From Strongylocentrotus purpuratus (taxonomy: Eukaryota > Echinodermata > Echinoidea > Camarodonta > Strongylocentrotidae): a DNA stretch of 64,000 nt. Shown here in pieces: positions 45,175 to 57,286 of the stretch. A model generated the notes under the pieces. That model was not told the DNA's origin and did not search any database. It saw only the letters and a program-made list of their open reading frames with translations. The translations under genes were made by a program, and so were the position numbers. Where the stretch lies: NCBI RefSeq assembly GCF_000002235.5, contig NW_022145594.1:19931390-19995389 (forward strand), written 5' to 3'. Each line of letters starts with the position of its first letter. The stretch's first letter is position 1.

Positions 45175-46503
45175 CACTGTTAAAACAAGTATTAAAAAAC
45201 TGCGGGTTAAAAAATTGTTGATTAAAAAACGCTCAACCTTGGTTAAAAATGTAGTGTTGATTAAAATTTACTTTTAATCTTGCGTTGGTTAAAAACAGTG
45301 TTGATCAAAATTATTCCTTTTAACCTATGTTGGTTAAGTCTAAGTCGTTGGCAAAAATTGTAACCCAGCATGGATTAAAAACAAAATTCCGACAGTAATG
45401 ATAGCCCCCTTCTGGTTAAAGTTTAATCAATGTTGATTAAAGTACTGGTCACGTGACCCAACGGAACGATATCGAAGCGCGTAGCTAGCGATCGCTCAAC
45501 ATACAAATAAAGTACATGCAAAGTACATGCAGTTTACGCGTGCGACAAAATTAACAATGGAGGTTGTCGCGAGGACCTGAGAAATGGGGGGTTTGGACGG
45601 TCTTATCTCCGTGTTTTCAGGTAAGAAATTATTTTAATATTATCATCATCAATTCTAAGATTGTAAGGAAGAAGTGAAATAAGGTTCTTGCTCAAATCAA
45701 AAACGATTTGTGTCCCCTAGGCTGTACGTAGCTCAACCAATAAGTAACATTTCACTTGCACCGTGCACCTGGCTCTCTCGTAAGCACAGTACACACACAC
45801 TCATCAGTCTGCAAGAATCTTCAACCGTGAAGGAGGCAGACCAAATTACAAAAGGAGAAGTGTAGGCCTATTACGGATCACCTACCCAAATTGCATGCAT
45901 GAATAATAATCTTATTTTTTTAATCTAATTGTATCTAATTGTTTAAAACAATTAAATATAAAATAAGATGTCATCATAAAGTGAAACGTCTTTATGCATG
46001 CAATTTGGGTAGGTCATCCGTTACATTTACTGGCTGAGCTGAGCTACAACCTGCGGGCCGGGACAAAAAGCGTTTTTAATTTGAGCAAGAACCTTATTTC
46101 ACTTCTTCCTTACAATCTTAGCATTGATGATAAACATATTAAACAATTTCTTACCTGCAAACACGAGGATAAGACCTCCAAACCCCCGTAAGTTTAACCA
46201 ACAGTGGCTATAACTGTAACCAAGTTTAACCAACATCGTGTGAATCAAAAAAGAATTAACCTACAATGGTTACAATTTTAACCAACGGCCCATGTAAGTT
46301 TAACCAACATAATGTGAATCAGCCCCGAACAAAGCATAAATAACCAACAAAAGATTAAATTTTTAATCAACCACAGGTTAAATTTTAATCAACAGGCTGT
46401 TGGTTAAAGTTTAACCAACGATTGTGTGATTCACCTGGTAATCCGTGGTTGATTAAAATTTTAACCAACTTGATTAAAAATTGTAATACTTGTTCTAACA
46501 GTG
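45175..46503. mobile_element. 1.33-kb foldback transposon with exact empty site
   Basis: Copy 1 of the duplication keeps the empty target (CTTGGCTATAGCAAAGC, TA at 39152-39153). In copy 2 the TA is doubled around 1329 bp. Ends are CACTGTTAAAACAAGTATTA and the inverse of CACTGTTAGAACAAGTATTA. Inverted pairing continues inward, for example AAGGTTCTTGCTCAAAT against ATTTGAGCAAGAACCTT, and TACCCAAATTGCATGCAT against its complement, with a centre near 45950. Subterminal parts are dense in GGTTAAA/TTAATCAA words. No transposase ORF. A TA target suggests a Tc1/mariner-type partner. It lies 296 bp past the donor of exon copy 1a. Confidence 0.9.
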
Positions 46504-46798
46504 TAGCAAAGCGCTTCCCACCTAAATTAAATAGTTTTCGAACCTGCTTCAAAGTAACATTCATCAAAATGTATCAACTTTTTAAATAAAAATGACGTCC
46601 CGCCTTTTCCCCTACCGTAACTGATATGAATGTTCGTGTTTTCTGCCATCAGATGCCTATGATGCCTAGGGGGGTGGGGGTCTCACGCAATTCACTTGCA
46701 TTGCATCTATTAATGCAAATATACTCTATTCTAAGGGCGGGAAGTTAGTATCAACACTACAAATAATAAAAGTACAGATCTCGAATGTTAACACTCAC

Positions 46799-46928
46799 CC
46801 TCAATGCAAGGAGTCGAGGAGGGGGTTACTGGTTTGAGCTTCTTCTGATTCACAGAAGAAAGTGAAAAACTTGCAGGGTGCAAGACATTGATGGCGTCAT
46901 TCTTTGGTATCACCCCGACCTTAGACAT
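46799..46928 (-). CDS. Gene B first coding exon, copy 1a
   Basis: Exact duplicate of 39447-39576: same ATG, same 43 codons, same GAGG/GTGAGTG donor in phase 1. With its own upstream sequence duplicated too, it could act as an alternative promoter and first exon. Otherwise it may be an unused copy. The foldback transposon in its first intron does not touch the splice site. Confidence 0.6.
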
Positions 46929-47092
46929 GTTTAACACAGTGTCGTGGATTGTGGATGACGTGGTCGACTTTTTAAGTGAGAGGGTGGCAATTATGGCTAT
47001 ATGAAGCGGTACGCGTAGTATATCATGTAGATGCTTTCAAGGACCACCTTGGTATATGTATGTATTTTCTTGACTACGCGTCCCTTAAGCTA

Positions 47093-47829
47093 TGGTCACA
47101 ACCACAAAAAGTATCCGGCTCGGCGGCCGGATGGCGAGTTTTTAGCCAATTTCGGTCGGTCGCCGCTGAAGTTTTAGCGCGGAGTTAAAATTCGGCGGCG
47201 CATGCTCACTTTTCACTCTCCGCCCAAAATACGCTCGGTGCCCGGGCGGTCGCTGAGGGAAGCCGACCTAATCGAGCGTTCGCCGTCGAGCGCCTTAGGT
47301 CAAAAATCGAAGCCGCTAGGTCAAAGACTGCCGTGCGGTCGCCGCCCGGTCACCGCTGGGAGATCAGTCGGTCACTGGGCGGCGAGTTCATAATCGGTCG
47401 GCAGCCTTCGACCTAGCCGCTTCGATTTTGACCTAAATCGCTCGAAGGCGAACGCTCGATTAGGTCGGGGTCCGGGCGGCGACCGCCCGGGCACCGAGCA
47501 TATTTTGGTACCTCGCCGACCACCGGCCGGCCGGCCGCCGGGCAATTTCTTTTAAATCAGCCGGTGGCCGGTTGGAGACCGCTCGGGAATCGGTGGGTCA
47601 TCAATCGGTCACTGCCGGGACGCCGCCCGGAGAAGCTCCCCGATTTCGCCCAGTTTTGACTTATAATCGACTGGCATACGACGGGAAATCGACAGAGCAC
47701 CGCCCAGGCATCGCTGGGGCTCTATATACAGCCTGCTCGACTTCTCCAAAAATCGTTGGGCGATGCCTAACTTCCAGCGGCGACCGATCAGGTTACACAT
47801 CGGTCCGTCGCCGCTACGAGGTTCGACCA
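47093..47829. mobile_element. CpG-rich foldback MITE, copy 2
   Basis: Duplicate of 39741-40477. Its right terminal repeat has changed from TGTGACCA to TTCGACCA, so it was copied with the segment rather than by transposition. Confidence 0.8.
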
Positions 47830-49052
47830 TAGATCAAGCACCACACCCTTTCACAACGAACTCATTATTGGTCTCCCACTCACCACCAAGCACGGTCTTC
47901 ATTAACCAATCAAAAGCAAGAAGATTTATTAAAATCATCCAATCGCAGCGCCTGAAAACTTCTTCTCTTCTGATCAATCAAAGAGGAAAAAACGCTAATC
48001 AAAGATTGAAATCGTGAAAGAATCTTTTTAATTGTTCTATTGTACTTTTGATTAATACTAATTAGTTATGAATAGGTCAAAGAGTAAAAGGGCTGATTAA
48101 AGACAGAAATGGCGGAAAGATCTCGTAATTAGGCTTTTATTATTGTAATTAATGCTAATCAACCATAAATGGGTCAACAACGAAAAAACGCTAATTAAAG
48201 CCGGAAATGGCGGAAGGAGCTCCTAATTAAGCGCTAATTAGGTGCTAATTAATTCTCCCTATCTAGAAAGACTAGCTTAACTTCTTGCCTCAAACATTTC
48301 CTATCACAAAGTTAGAAATACACCCCAAACTACATAGTCTACCCACATACACTCGTTTCTTCTCTTTGACACTTTTATCTCACTTCCATGTTGAAAATCC
48401 CAAATTTGCCATACTCCACCACAGCGACACACAATATTATCTCACCCAATCTAGCTGCTATTCTAAGCTTCGTAATATAAATTCCAAAAGAACATTGACA
48501 ACGTAGAGACTCTGAGTCGATAATAAAAACCTTGTCGAAAGAAGAATAATTCATCAATATCTACTCCTGATTTGTGCTTCAGACGCAATCAAATGGCGCC
48601 GAGTTAGATAATTATAGTCCAACTTCGAAACTACTGCACATTTGGCAGTGATAGGCCTCTACAATTTCAAAAGCAACCCACATTATATGTATGCTTACAG
48701 TGCGAAAGAATGGCAAGCATGAAGAAAAGAATATGAGAATTAATACGCACCGTTGCACTGTGTAAATAAACTGATATGAATGTGAATAACAGCAGGCATC
48801 CATTAGGTCCCTGTTTCTTAAAAAGTATTATCAGTGACAAAGTACAATATTTGATAATATTATATGCTACTGTAATCCTTGCATTTGTCAATCGGCTGTG
48901 AACAAATTTGTTTGGCAATTGTAACTGATAACAAGTATGATGAAGATAAGGCTTAAAAATAGCATTAGTCATGGGATGCGAATGATTTTGAAGAATCACA
49001 CTTTTTATTACGTTTACATTTGTTCTTATTCTGTTGAAGTACAAATATTTGG

Positions 49053-49423
49053 TATTTATAAAGTATTTTTATTAGGGTACTTTGATCACACAGGCAAATC
49101 AAAGTCTCCTCTTAATACATGTATCCACTACTTCTTAGCGTAATTTGTTGGTAGTTTGGAATTTTGCATTTTAGAGTGTTTTGATTATACAGGCAAATCA
49201 AAGTCTCCTCTTAATACATGTATCCACCCCTTCGTAGCGTATATTGTTTGGAGTTTGGAATTTGGCATTTTAGAGCACTTAGATTACACAGGCAAATCAA
49301 GGTCTTATCTTAATACTTATTTCCACCCCTTCGTAGCGTATATTGTTTGGAGTTTGGAATTTGGCATTTTATAATACTTTGATTACACAGGCAAATCAAA
49401 GTCTCCTCTTAATACATCTATCC
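49053..49423 (+). repeat. 99-bp minisatellite, copy 2
   Basis: Duplicate of 41700-42070, displaced by 7353 bp; still four copies. Confidence 0.85.
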
Positions 49424-50401
49424 ACCATCTTTTAGCGTTTAAGTAATTCATAATATTGTGTGACAAATTCCCAAAATGTCTTAGGTGGAAGGGGGCACCT
49501 CCTTTAAACACTGTCATGGGGGCGTCCGGCCGCTAGCCTGCATGCCGTAGTAAATGTTATAACACCTCTCTATAGCTACTATAAGGACAAACTAGAATAT
49601 CTCGCTATCTATTTACAATGGTTAACAGCTGTATTCTACAATGTTCTGAAGTTCAAGTTTAAGATGCAAGGGAGCATAGCGATCAAGTGAGAAGATTGTA
49701 TTCATTTATTAGTAATAAAACTTACTTCCTCTGGCATATGTATGATGTCATAGACTTATAACTCATTTTCTTTCATTAAGTTTTTTAATTTCCAGGGGAC
49801 GCTCCCACCCCCAAACAAAATTGTGGGGAGACGTACATGTCCGCGCCGTTTCCCCGCCCGATCATTACTCCAATACTTGCATGCATGGTCATTTATGAGC
49901 CTATTTAGTAGCGGGTGGTTGAAATATGAGAGCAAAGTAACCTTCATTGGTGTAATAAAAATGTCTTAAATCAAATATTTGTTTGTTCAATGGGAGGGTA
50001 AACGTAAGAAAATTCAGCCATTAAAATATTTTACAACACGTAATCATACATATTTCTTGTTTCATTCTAAACTGTCTCTACCGATTCAAATTATTTTTAT
50101 TTGTTAGATAGCCTCCCACCAAGAAAGGAGAACAAATAATGTGCTAGCTTTAGGCCGTACTATCGGTATTATTAAGCCATGATAATCTGCCCCATTAAAC
50201 GTACCGAAATAATGACTTGACATACTCACAAATCGGTGGAATCATTACCACAAAAGATAATATTAAGCTTGAAAAAACGTATTTTAAAACGTATGGAAAT
50301 TTCCTTTTATTTTTCCTACACTTTCTTTTATTTGTCCGTATATCTTTCTTGGGGGAGGGGAGCCGAGGCCTCGTCAATATTTTGGGGAAATAAAGAGAAA
50401 C

Positions 50402-53102
50402 TCCCCCAACCTTGCTGTTCAATTCTGCATTAAATAGATGCCGCGATAATATAGCATGATGTTAAGTTACCCCCAACGCATGTGCTTTTGGTGTTATTCT
50501 TTACTATTTTCCTTTCTCAATTTTCTCGCTTTGCATTCCTCTTTTCGCCACTCATTTTGGGCGGGGGAGGGAGACAGTGTCAAATTGCCACGTTGTATAT
50601 ACCCGGTATTCGTAGGCGCCGAAAGTGGGATGGCAGGGGGGCACTCGCCCCCCCCCCCCTAACCAAAAAGTGGGGGTGGGGCAAAACGCCCCACCCCCTC
50701 CCCTCCAAAAAAAAAGAAAAGAAAAGGAGTAAAGATAGTTTGTATTTTTAACCAAAAAGAACATAAAAATAATAACAACCTGAATTGAATCACATAAAAG
50801 TTATATTCCATTCAAGGAAAAGGAAAGTTAACAGGAATTAAATTTCCTAAACATTCCGCATGCCACCTACATTTTATCAATGGAGGTTTTTATAATAGCG
50901 ATACGCGCATATCGTGGAAATACTGAGAGAGGATGGGAAATCGTGTGTGTATTTTTATTATCGGGTGACAAGACATGAGCCCATGAACGCTGGCGTACTG
51001 ATGGGGGGGGGGGGGGGGGAGGGGTATTTCTAATTCGATACCAGTGATTTACAAATGTTGCTGAAATTACACGATTTTCCGATATTTTTTCTCACTTTGT
51101 TTGTAAGTCATACTTTTGTATGCGTTTGTTGGAAAATTTGAAATTCCCAATTTACAGTCGGTGATAGGTACATTGAACAGTTTACTGCAAGGAATTGAAA
51201 AACAATCAATTGATAGAGTAAATTATGAAAAGCTAGGGCTCCGTCTTTGGAACAGGGTTAGCAGGTAAAGGTTAATGTTACCAGCTTCAAGCTTAATACA
51301 TTTTGATTGCATTGTCATTATTGCAATGACGAATATCGTCATTGCCTTGTTTTCGTTCACGTTCTTCCCCATTAATATTCTTCTTTTCCTTGGTATCGTC
51401 AGGAAATCGCATTCGTTTTGCACATAGTGCTTGTTATTCCTAGTTAGGTGCTTTTCTCATGTCCATTTCCTTTTAAATTTCATAGGCATAGTCTCTAGCA
51501 TCTCATCAAGGTCACTTATTTTTTCGATTTTCGAAATCACTCATGCATAACCATCCAGGCGCCATTTTGTCCGTTTCTGGTCCATTTTTAGGCCTTTTCT
51601 TTCTTCCTTCCTTTCTCCACTATCCTAGATCCTACAAACTTCTAACAAATTCCTCTAAATAGTCTAAGAGATGTTCTTTTATATGCGACATATGATTGAC
51701 CTTAAAAATGCCATATTTGTACTAAAAATTCAAATCTGAAACCGACTCCGTCAAAAATCTCTCAAATTCTTTAAAAATTGACCCCTAAAAATCTAAACCT
51801 GCCATAACTTTCACATAAATTTCGTTTTGTATTTAAATCTCACATTATCTTTATGTCATAATTGCACATAGCCAGGCCAAATTTTACGCTCCAATGGCTA
51901 TGCAAAACATAAATAGCGCCCTCTAAAGTTCTGGGAATGGGATTTCTTTCTGTTGCCGTATCTTTATTATTGATTGCCGGACCCGTACCCATTTTTGGAT
52001 TTAGATACTTGAACATTTGCCCTTTCCAGCCATATACAAAATTATATACCCTAACATTGACCAAATTTGAGAAAATTGCCCTCCAAATTTGCCATTTTCA
52101 AGAAAATTCCGAAATAAAATTGCGCTCATTATATCTACAACAATGAAACTCGGCAGACACATGTATCAATATACGTGACAACTGTCCGCCAAGTTTAGTA
52201 AACTTTAATGACGTCAGCGCAAAGTTATCGCCCAAAATGATGAATTTACTATGCATTACGTAATAGCGCGTTTAATGCGTGCAGTACATTGCGTACAGAT
52301 GACAATGGTGTCAAACTGACCGCAATGAAGTGCCCTTTTGGATGATACCAAGTATGATATATGTTCACCCACAAAATTGTGAGTTAATCGCATTTTAGAC
52401 ACCATATTATACTGTTTATAATTATGTTAGTATAGACGACCGTTAGTGCCTAATCGCCCGTCGTTGCACGCATACCGTTGTGCCACGATTGCAGGTCTAG
52501 TTTTAACTGATTTCATTCAAATTTGTTTTTCAATCGTAATTTATGACTCTTACATGTTATAAGTAAATAACTGAATTGTTAATATGATGAAAAAGAATCG
52601 TACTTTGAAGAATTATTTATATAAATACAATTATGGAAACAACACAAAAGTGTGTTCGTGTGCGTGTAGTTGTGTTTTTTCAGACGCGCACCGAAAAAAT
52701 GATATTCGCGTTGGACTGACATTTTAACATCACCACCCGAAAGACTTGGTTTCTATCAGAGCCAGTTTGTAGATGAAGACAGAGAGCATGAACATTACCG
52801 CTAGACCAACTCACATCAGTAATCATAATACTGGTGACACTCAACAATAGGCTTATACCTCTGACAGGTATTCACCTTTTATTTACACAAAACTAAATAA
52901 CAGTACTACTTCAATACATTTTAGGACGTCTATATAACAAAAATATTTTAATCACATCATATCTTGAGAAAACAAAATACATGTAATGCTGACAACATTT
53001 CTTACAATACTTATAATGCATATCGGGAGTATCAAAATACAAATGCACATGAAGCTCATATCTTTAGAAGACACACAACAAGTGATAATTTCGTCTACTT
53101 AC
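50402..53102. other. Single-copy spacer with poly-G/C tracts
   Basis: Near 50600-50710 G and C runs are arranged in inverse orientation (GGGGGGCACTCGCCCCCCCC), probably a short foldback element. A G run lies at 51003-51025. At 52660-52830 there is a fragment with CACCACCCGAAAGACTTGG and ACCGCTAGACCAACTCA related to the SINE-like piece at 14880-14960. No gene recognised. Confidence 0.4.
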
Positions 53103-53207
53103 ATACGCTGTTCAAGATCTCAAACATATTCGACGTGTTGGAATAGCAACAAACAATATATTCATGAAAATAAAATTCACTTGGCAAAGTATATGACTCA
53201 GCAAGGG
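53103..53207 (-). other. Candidate exon of unknown gene
   Basis: A strong acceptor (TTTTCTCTTTCTCAG) and a good donor (GTAT/GTAAGTAGA) bound 105 bp. One frame is open, phase 1 at both ends, giving LAESYTLPSEFYFHEYIVCC and on to NMFEILNSV. Without the donor the frame would stop after two more codons. No family recognised. It lies between the end of gene A and the first exons of gene B. Confidence 0.25.
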
Positions 53208-56200
53208 CTGAGAAAGAGAAAATTAAGAGCTCCAGAAAACTATCCTCGTGTGCAGTTAATAGTAATATACAATTTCACAAACATTATCTTACACATAAAT
53301 TCATTGATTATTATAATAGCGATTATCAAAACAAATTTTGAATAATTAAGTACATTTTGATTTAGAACGTTCTAACAATGTACATTGAACTAGAAGCACT
53401 ACCTCTAGCGCCATCTCAGGTCAGCTGTGGGAATATGGTCCCGTAATACTATAGCTGCAATGTAGTACTGTTGGTTCCACTGTACTCTACAAAAGTGTAG
53501 AGTTCAGTGGGTAATTGGGTTATGCACTGTGGGCAATGGCAATGGGATGGCGCTGTGTAATAAACAGTCGCTATGGCAGCTATGTCATCATGCTAAGTAT
53601 CACTTTAAGGCTCATTCAGATATCAAGCAGCAAAACATCTGCGATATTTAATTGTAATTTCTGTATTTCTTTAACATAGAACTCACTGAATGCGCGTATA
53701 GGTCCTTTGTTGCATGCATTTGTCTTTCATAATTGACATGTATCAAACCGCGGCTGCATTTTTTGCGGTGGCTTTACCGCGCCATATCCGAACAAGCCTT
53801 AACCTGTTGAATAACTGAAATGCACATGTATCCCACATGTTATATATTGGCATACATGTATGCAGATAGTATTCATGACAGGCAGAAGAGTACATTATGA
53901 ACCGGATGAAATTATTTCTTCACACACACTCTTGAAAAACTGGGGTTCAAGGACCGAAAACAGATTGAAATGTTTATATTTCACTGTTTGACATGATAAA
54001 TAGATAAAACTTTAGGATATTTCTCCTTGTAATTTACAGGTTAATAAAAAATAAAAAAAATGTCTTCACGGAATATTTCAAAATAAAACAAAGCTTGTTC
54101 TCGCATTCGTTTTTTATCTGAAAACTTAACGTTATATCTGCATACATTTTATTTTGATGATATTGCCGGTAGCAATATCAGAACCTAATTGTAATGTAGG
54201 ATTGTAGTCATGCTATGTACAGATGAGGACAATAAACAATTGTGCACATTTCTGTAAACAATTCGTCAAACTATTAATGATAATTAATGAGTTTTCATGT
54301 AGATCATTTCCTCACTGCATATTATTTCTAACAATATACACTCTCATTTCACATTTGACACATATTTTTCAGTATGTTTGAAGAAGAAGAAGTTACTACT
54401 TAGGGCCTATGTCTTCCATCTCAGGTACGATACTTTGTTGTGATATCCTGACCATTAATAATTAATGACATGTTTGGGATTTGTTTTATTAAACCTAATG
54501 ATCTATAGAAAGGAAGACAACAAGGAGGGACTTATAATAATCAGTCACTTTTCCCTAGCCTACAGAATGACAGAAGCCTTCGGGGATTCTTGTTGTAATA
54601 GTACCTCATTCCACCAATGTTGAGAGTATTATGAGGATAAAATCGTAAATATAACACGCATTTAGTCCAATTCATTCGGATAACTCCTTGAATTTCACGT
54701 CTTTAATTTCATTTTTGTATTTTGCTAAAAATTTCAAAGATAGTCACTGTCTCCTTTCATCACAATTCATATGTTTTATATATTGTAATGTAAACCTTGT
54801 ATTTCATTCGAACATATGTGATTAGATAATCATTTAGATATGTACCACATTTATAGCAAGCATTTATATTTCATTTCTTTATATTTAATTTAATTTTTAC
54901 TTCGTTTTGACATTATTTCAAAAACCATGATGTAAAAAAAAACGCATACGATGGTATACAAATTTTCAAAATTGCATAAAAGCAATAAATACAATGAAAT
55001 GTTGATAAGATAAATACTGCGGCGTTAAATTTGTGTTCTACAATAGAGCCGTTTGCGAGCCAAATCTAATAAGGTCTAGAAGCTATCATTTAGAGGGAAA
55101 GAAATGGGTTAGCTATGATCTTCAAATTTAAAAAAAAGTTGCACCAAATACAGGATTTCTTATAAAAGTAGGAATCATGAATGGATTTGCGGCAATATCA
55201 AATTATAAACGTACCTGTGTGAAAACCATTACATAGGGAATTCAAAATGACTACCCTTCTATCTATATTACCATATATGCAAACTTGGGCCCCCGTATTT
55301 CTAAGGCACATTCAATTCTAGAGACTTCATGATTGCAGAGACTTTCACAAAATTAACATAAGGCAATTTCATTAGTGCTGTCCATCATCACCTATTGAAA
55401 TGTGTGAACATTACAATGCCGTATTACATAATCTAAATATGGTTTCCATGGGCTATAGAAAAGGTGTTGAAATTGCTTTTGAGTTGATTTGTCCGAAATA
55501 TTTGTGATGATATTGTAAGTACTAACAAGTAAATTAAATCATCTTAGATTAGGCTTATGTACATACATGATACTTTTGAAGCCAATGCAATCACAATCTT
55601 TTCCAATCAATAATTTCCTACAAATTGTAAAAAGTCTATGCAAAAGAAATATCATTACTGTAACAATAGGAATAGCTAACATTTGAATTCATGTAAACAA
55701 AAAAAAGAGTATTACACAGGCTAGAAAGAATATGATGAACATGCAGTAAGCTCATAGTAGATATACAAGTACGTAAACAAATTTACTTTAAACAATGGCA
55801 AGTAAATGGTAGATTGATGCGCTATCATAGAAGTGTTACTGCATGTATGTACATCAAGGCAGGAATTTACATATAAATATGTACAATGAGACTTTTTTGT
55901 CTGAAAATACTTCAAACCTATTTCTGAAAATCAATTTAGGAATCGACTACCTATCATGTATATAACTTTTACATGTATATACACCGGCATGTTCCATTAC
56001 TCACAGAAAATTCATCATAATAAAAGAAATATGTAGTGAAAAATAAAATAAGGGAGCATCAACACTTAGGAATGCCCTATCTGGAACTTGTTACAAATTA
56101 ATGTGTGGGAAGTAGTGTTCATCATTTTGGATCCTTACTTCTTAAAAATCATTCTACAGTGTGATATGCAAGAAATAATGTATTACTTTCTAGGACCAAA

Positions 56201-56254
56201 TTGTATATTAATATGGGATGGTAAAACATTTTTTCAATGTCCTTTCATTTTCAG
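53208..56254. other. AT-rich spacer, no recognised gene
   Basis: Read on both strands; only short unrecognised ORFs. Confidence 0.4.
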
Positions 56255-56335
56255 TAGGGGTTTTCCTAGTCGAATGGTTTGAACATTTAGCTGGAGATGC
56301 CAGGGTCTTAGGTTCGAATCTGATGTCAGGTTAAT
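56255..56335 (+). mobile_element. tRNA-like SINE head fragment
   Basis: CTAGTCGAATGGTTTGAACA, then TTAGCTGGAGATGCCAGGGT and a B box AGGTTCGAATC. This is the same tRNA-like type as the SINE head at 35649, but without body or tail. Confidence 0.55.
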
Positions 56336-56999
56336 AATACGTGTTTCAAACGAAAAAGATTGTAAAGATATATTATATGCTATATCAACCCATAATATTA
56401 GTATATTATTAAGAAAGTTTGTAAATTGCATGAATACATTAGAGAAAGGTGAATTTGAATAGATTTTATGGTACAGTCATCATACATCATTACAAAATTG
56501 TATGGTACTTTAAAAAACAAATTAAAGTAAATGTAAGTGAGCCTTAAACAATGGGTATGGACAGTGACAACTGACGGCATAATTGCTCTGTTCAGATGAC
56601 ATGCATGATTTGAATAGTCCTAAACTCAGTGAAAATGGGACTAGCAGGCAAATTATTTGTTTTTAATTGCTACAAAATAATAACCATGATTATGTACCTG
56701 AGCCTGAGGCTGAAATATAAAAGATAGTAGGATATTGGCTGGCTCTACTTTTGGGGAATATGAATATTGACAATATTGCTCTTGATAAAATCATATGGCC
56801 CTTCATCTTACGACTAGTGGCAATACATTTTTTTTTTTTTGGGGGGGGGGGGCAAGCAATAATTATATTATAATGTCCCCCCTCAATGCCACACAAAAAT
56901 AGGGAACTTTGATTAGGCTACGCAACCAGTATACTCTCTTATTTATATATATTATTGGAGCAATGTAGTCCTAAAAAACAGAAGCATATAATTCGAATC

Positions 57000-57286
57000 T
57001 CATGAAGTACCAAATAGATCATCAGCGAGACGAATTTGATCAGCCTTCTTTAGAACATTATTCAGGGCTTCACACTCTACGGCCTTGGTTTGCTTCTTTC
57101 TCCAGGCTCGGAGCATTGATAGTGTACCCATGTATGATACTTCTGAATTATTCATGTTTGTGTCGACATAACGTTGGATATCTTCTGGCTCAAAGCCGAG
57201 AGCCTTCCCGAGATTATCTATCTCATCACGCCTTCCAACTTTTCGAGCAACAGTGTTTAGCTTATCATCAAAGTCTTCCTGTCTAC
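57000..57286 (-). CDS. Gene A terminal exon, Death domain
   Basis: The minus strand shows acceptor GAACATTTCAG, then 287 bp ending in a TGA stop at 57002-57000. The exon starts in phase 1. It encodes about 95 residues: RQEDFDDKLNTVARKVGRRD, then IDNLGKALGFEPEDIQRYV, then SYMGTLSMLRAWRKKQTKAV and a last helix to LADDLFGTS. The helical pattern with LGKALGF-x-x-x-DI and LRAWRKKQ is that of the Death domain (UNC5, PIDD, FADD families), which forms signalling assemblies by stacking with other Death domains. The ATG at 57311 that would open the ORF lies in the intron before the acceptor. As the C-terminal exon it fits a ZU5-linker-Death layout. Confidence 0.85.

Larger units (their letters stand above)
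43057..50401. repeat. Segmental tandem duplication, copy 2
   Basis: Repeats 37070-43049. It is longer mainly because of the foldback transposon at 45175-46503, plus about 30 bp more minisatellite near 43600-43640. A few filler bases (ATATAATT) lie at the junction. It ends at AAATAAAGAGAAACTCCCCC, where single-copy DNA begins. Confidence 0.95.

Noticed and set aside
56690..56896. 12-bp microexon between a TTTCAG acceptor and a CAG/GTACAT donor
   Set aside because: Too short to test, lies downstream of the gene A stop codon, and overlaps a poly-G repeat region.
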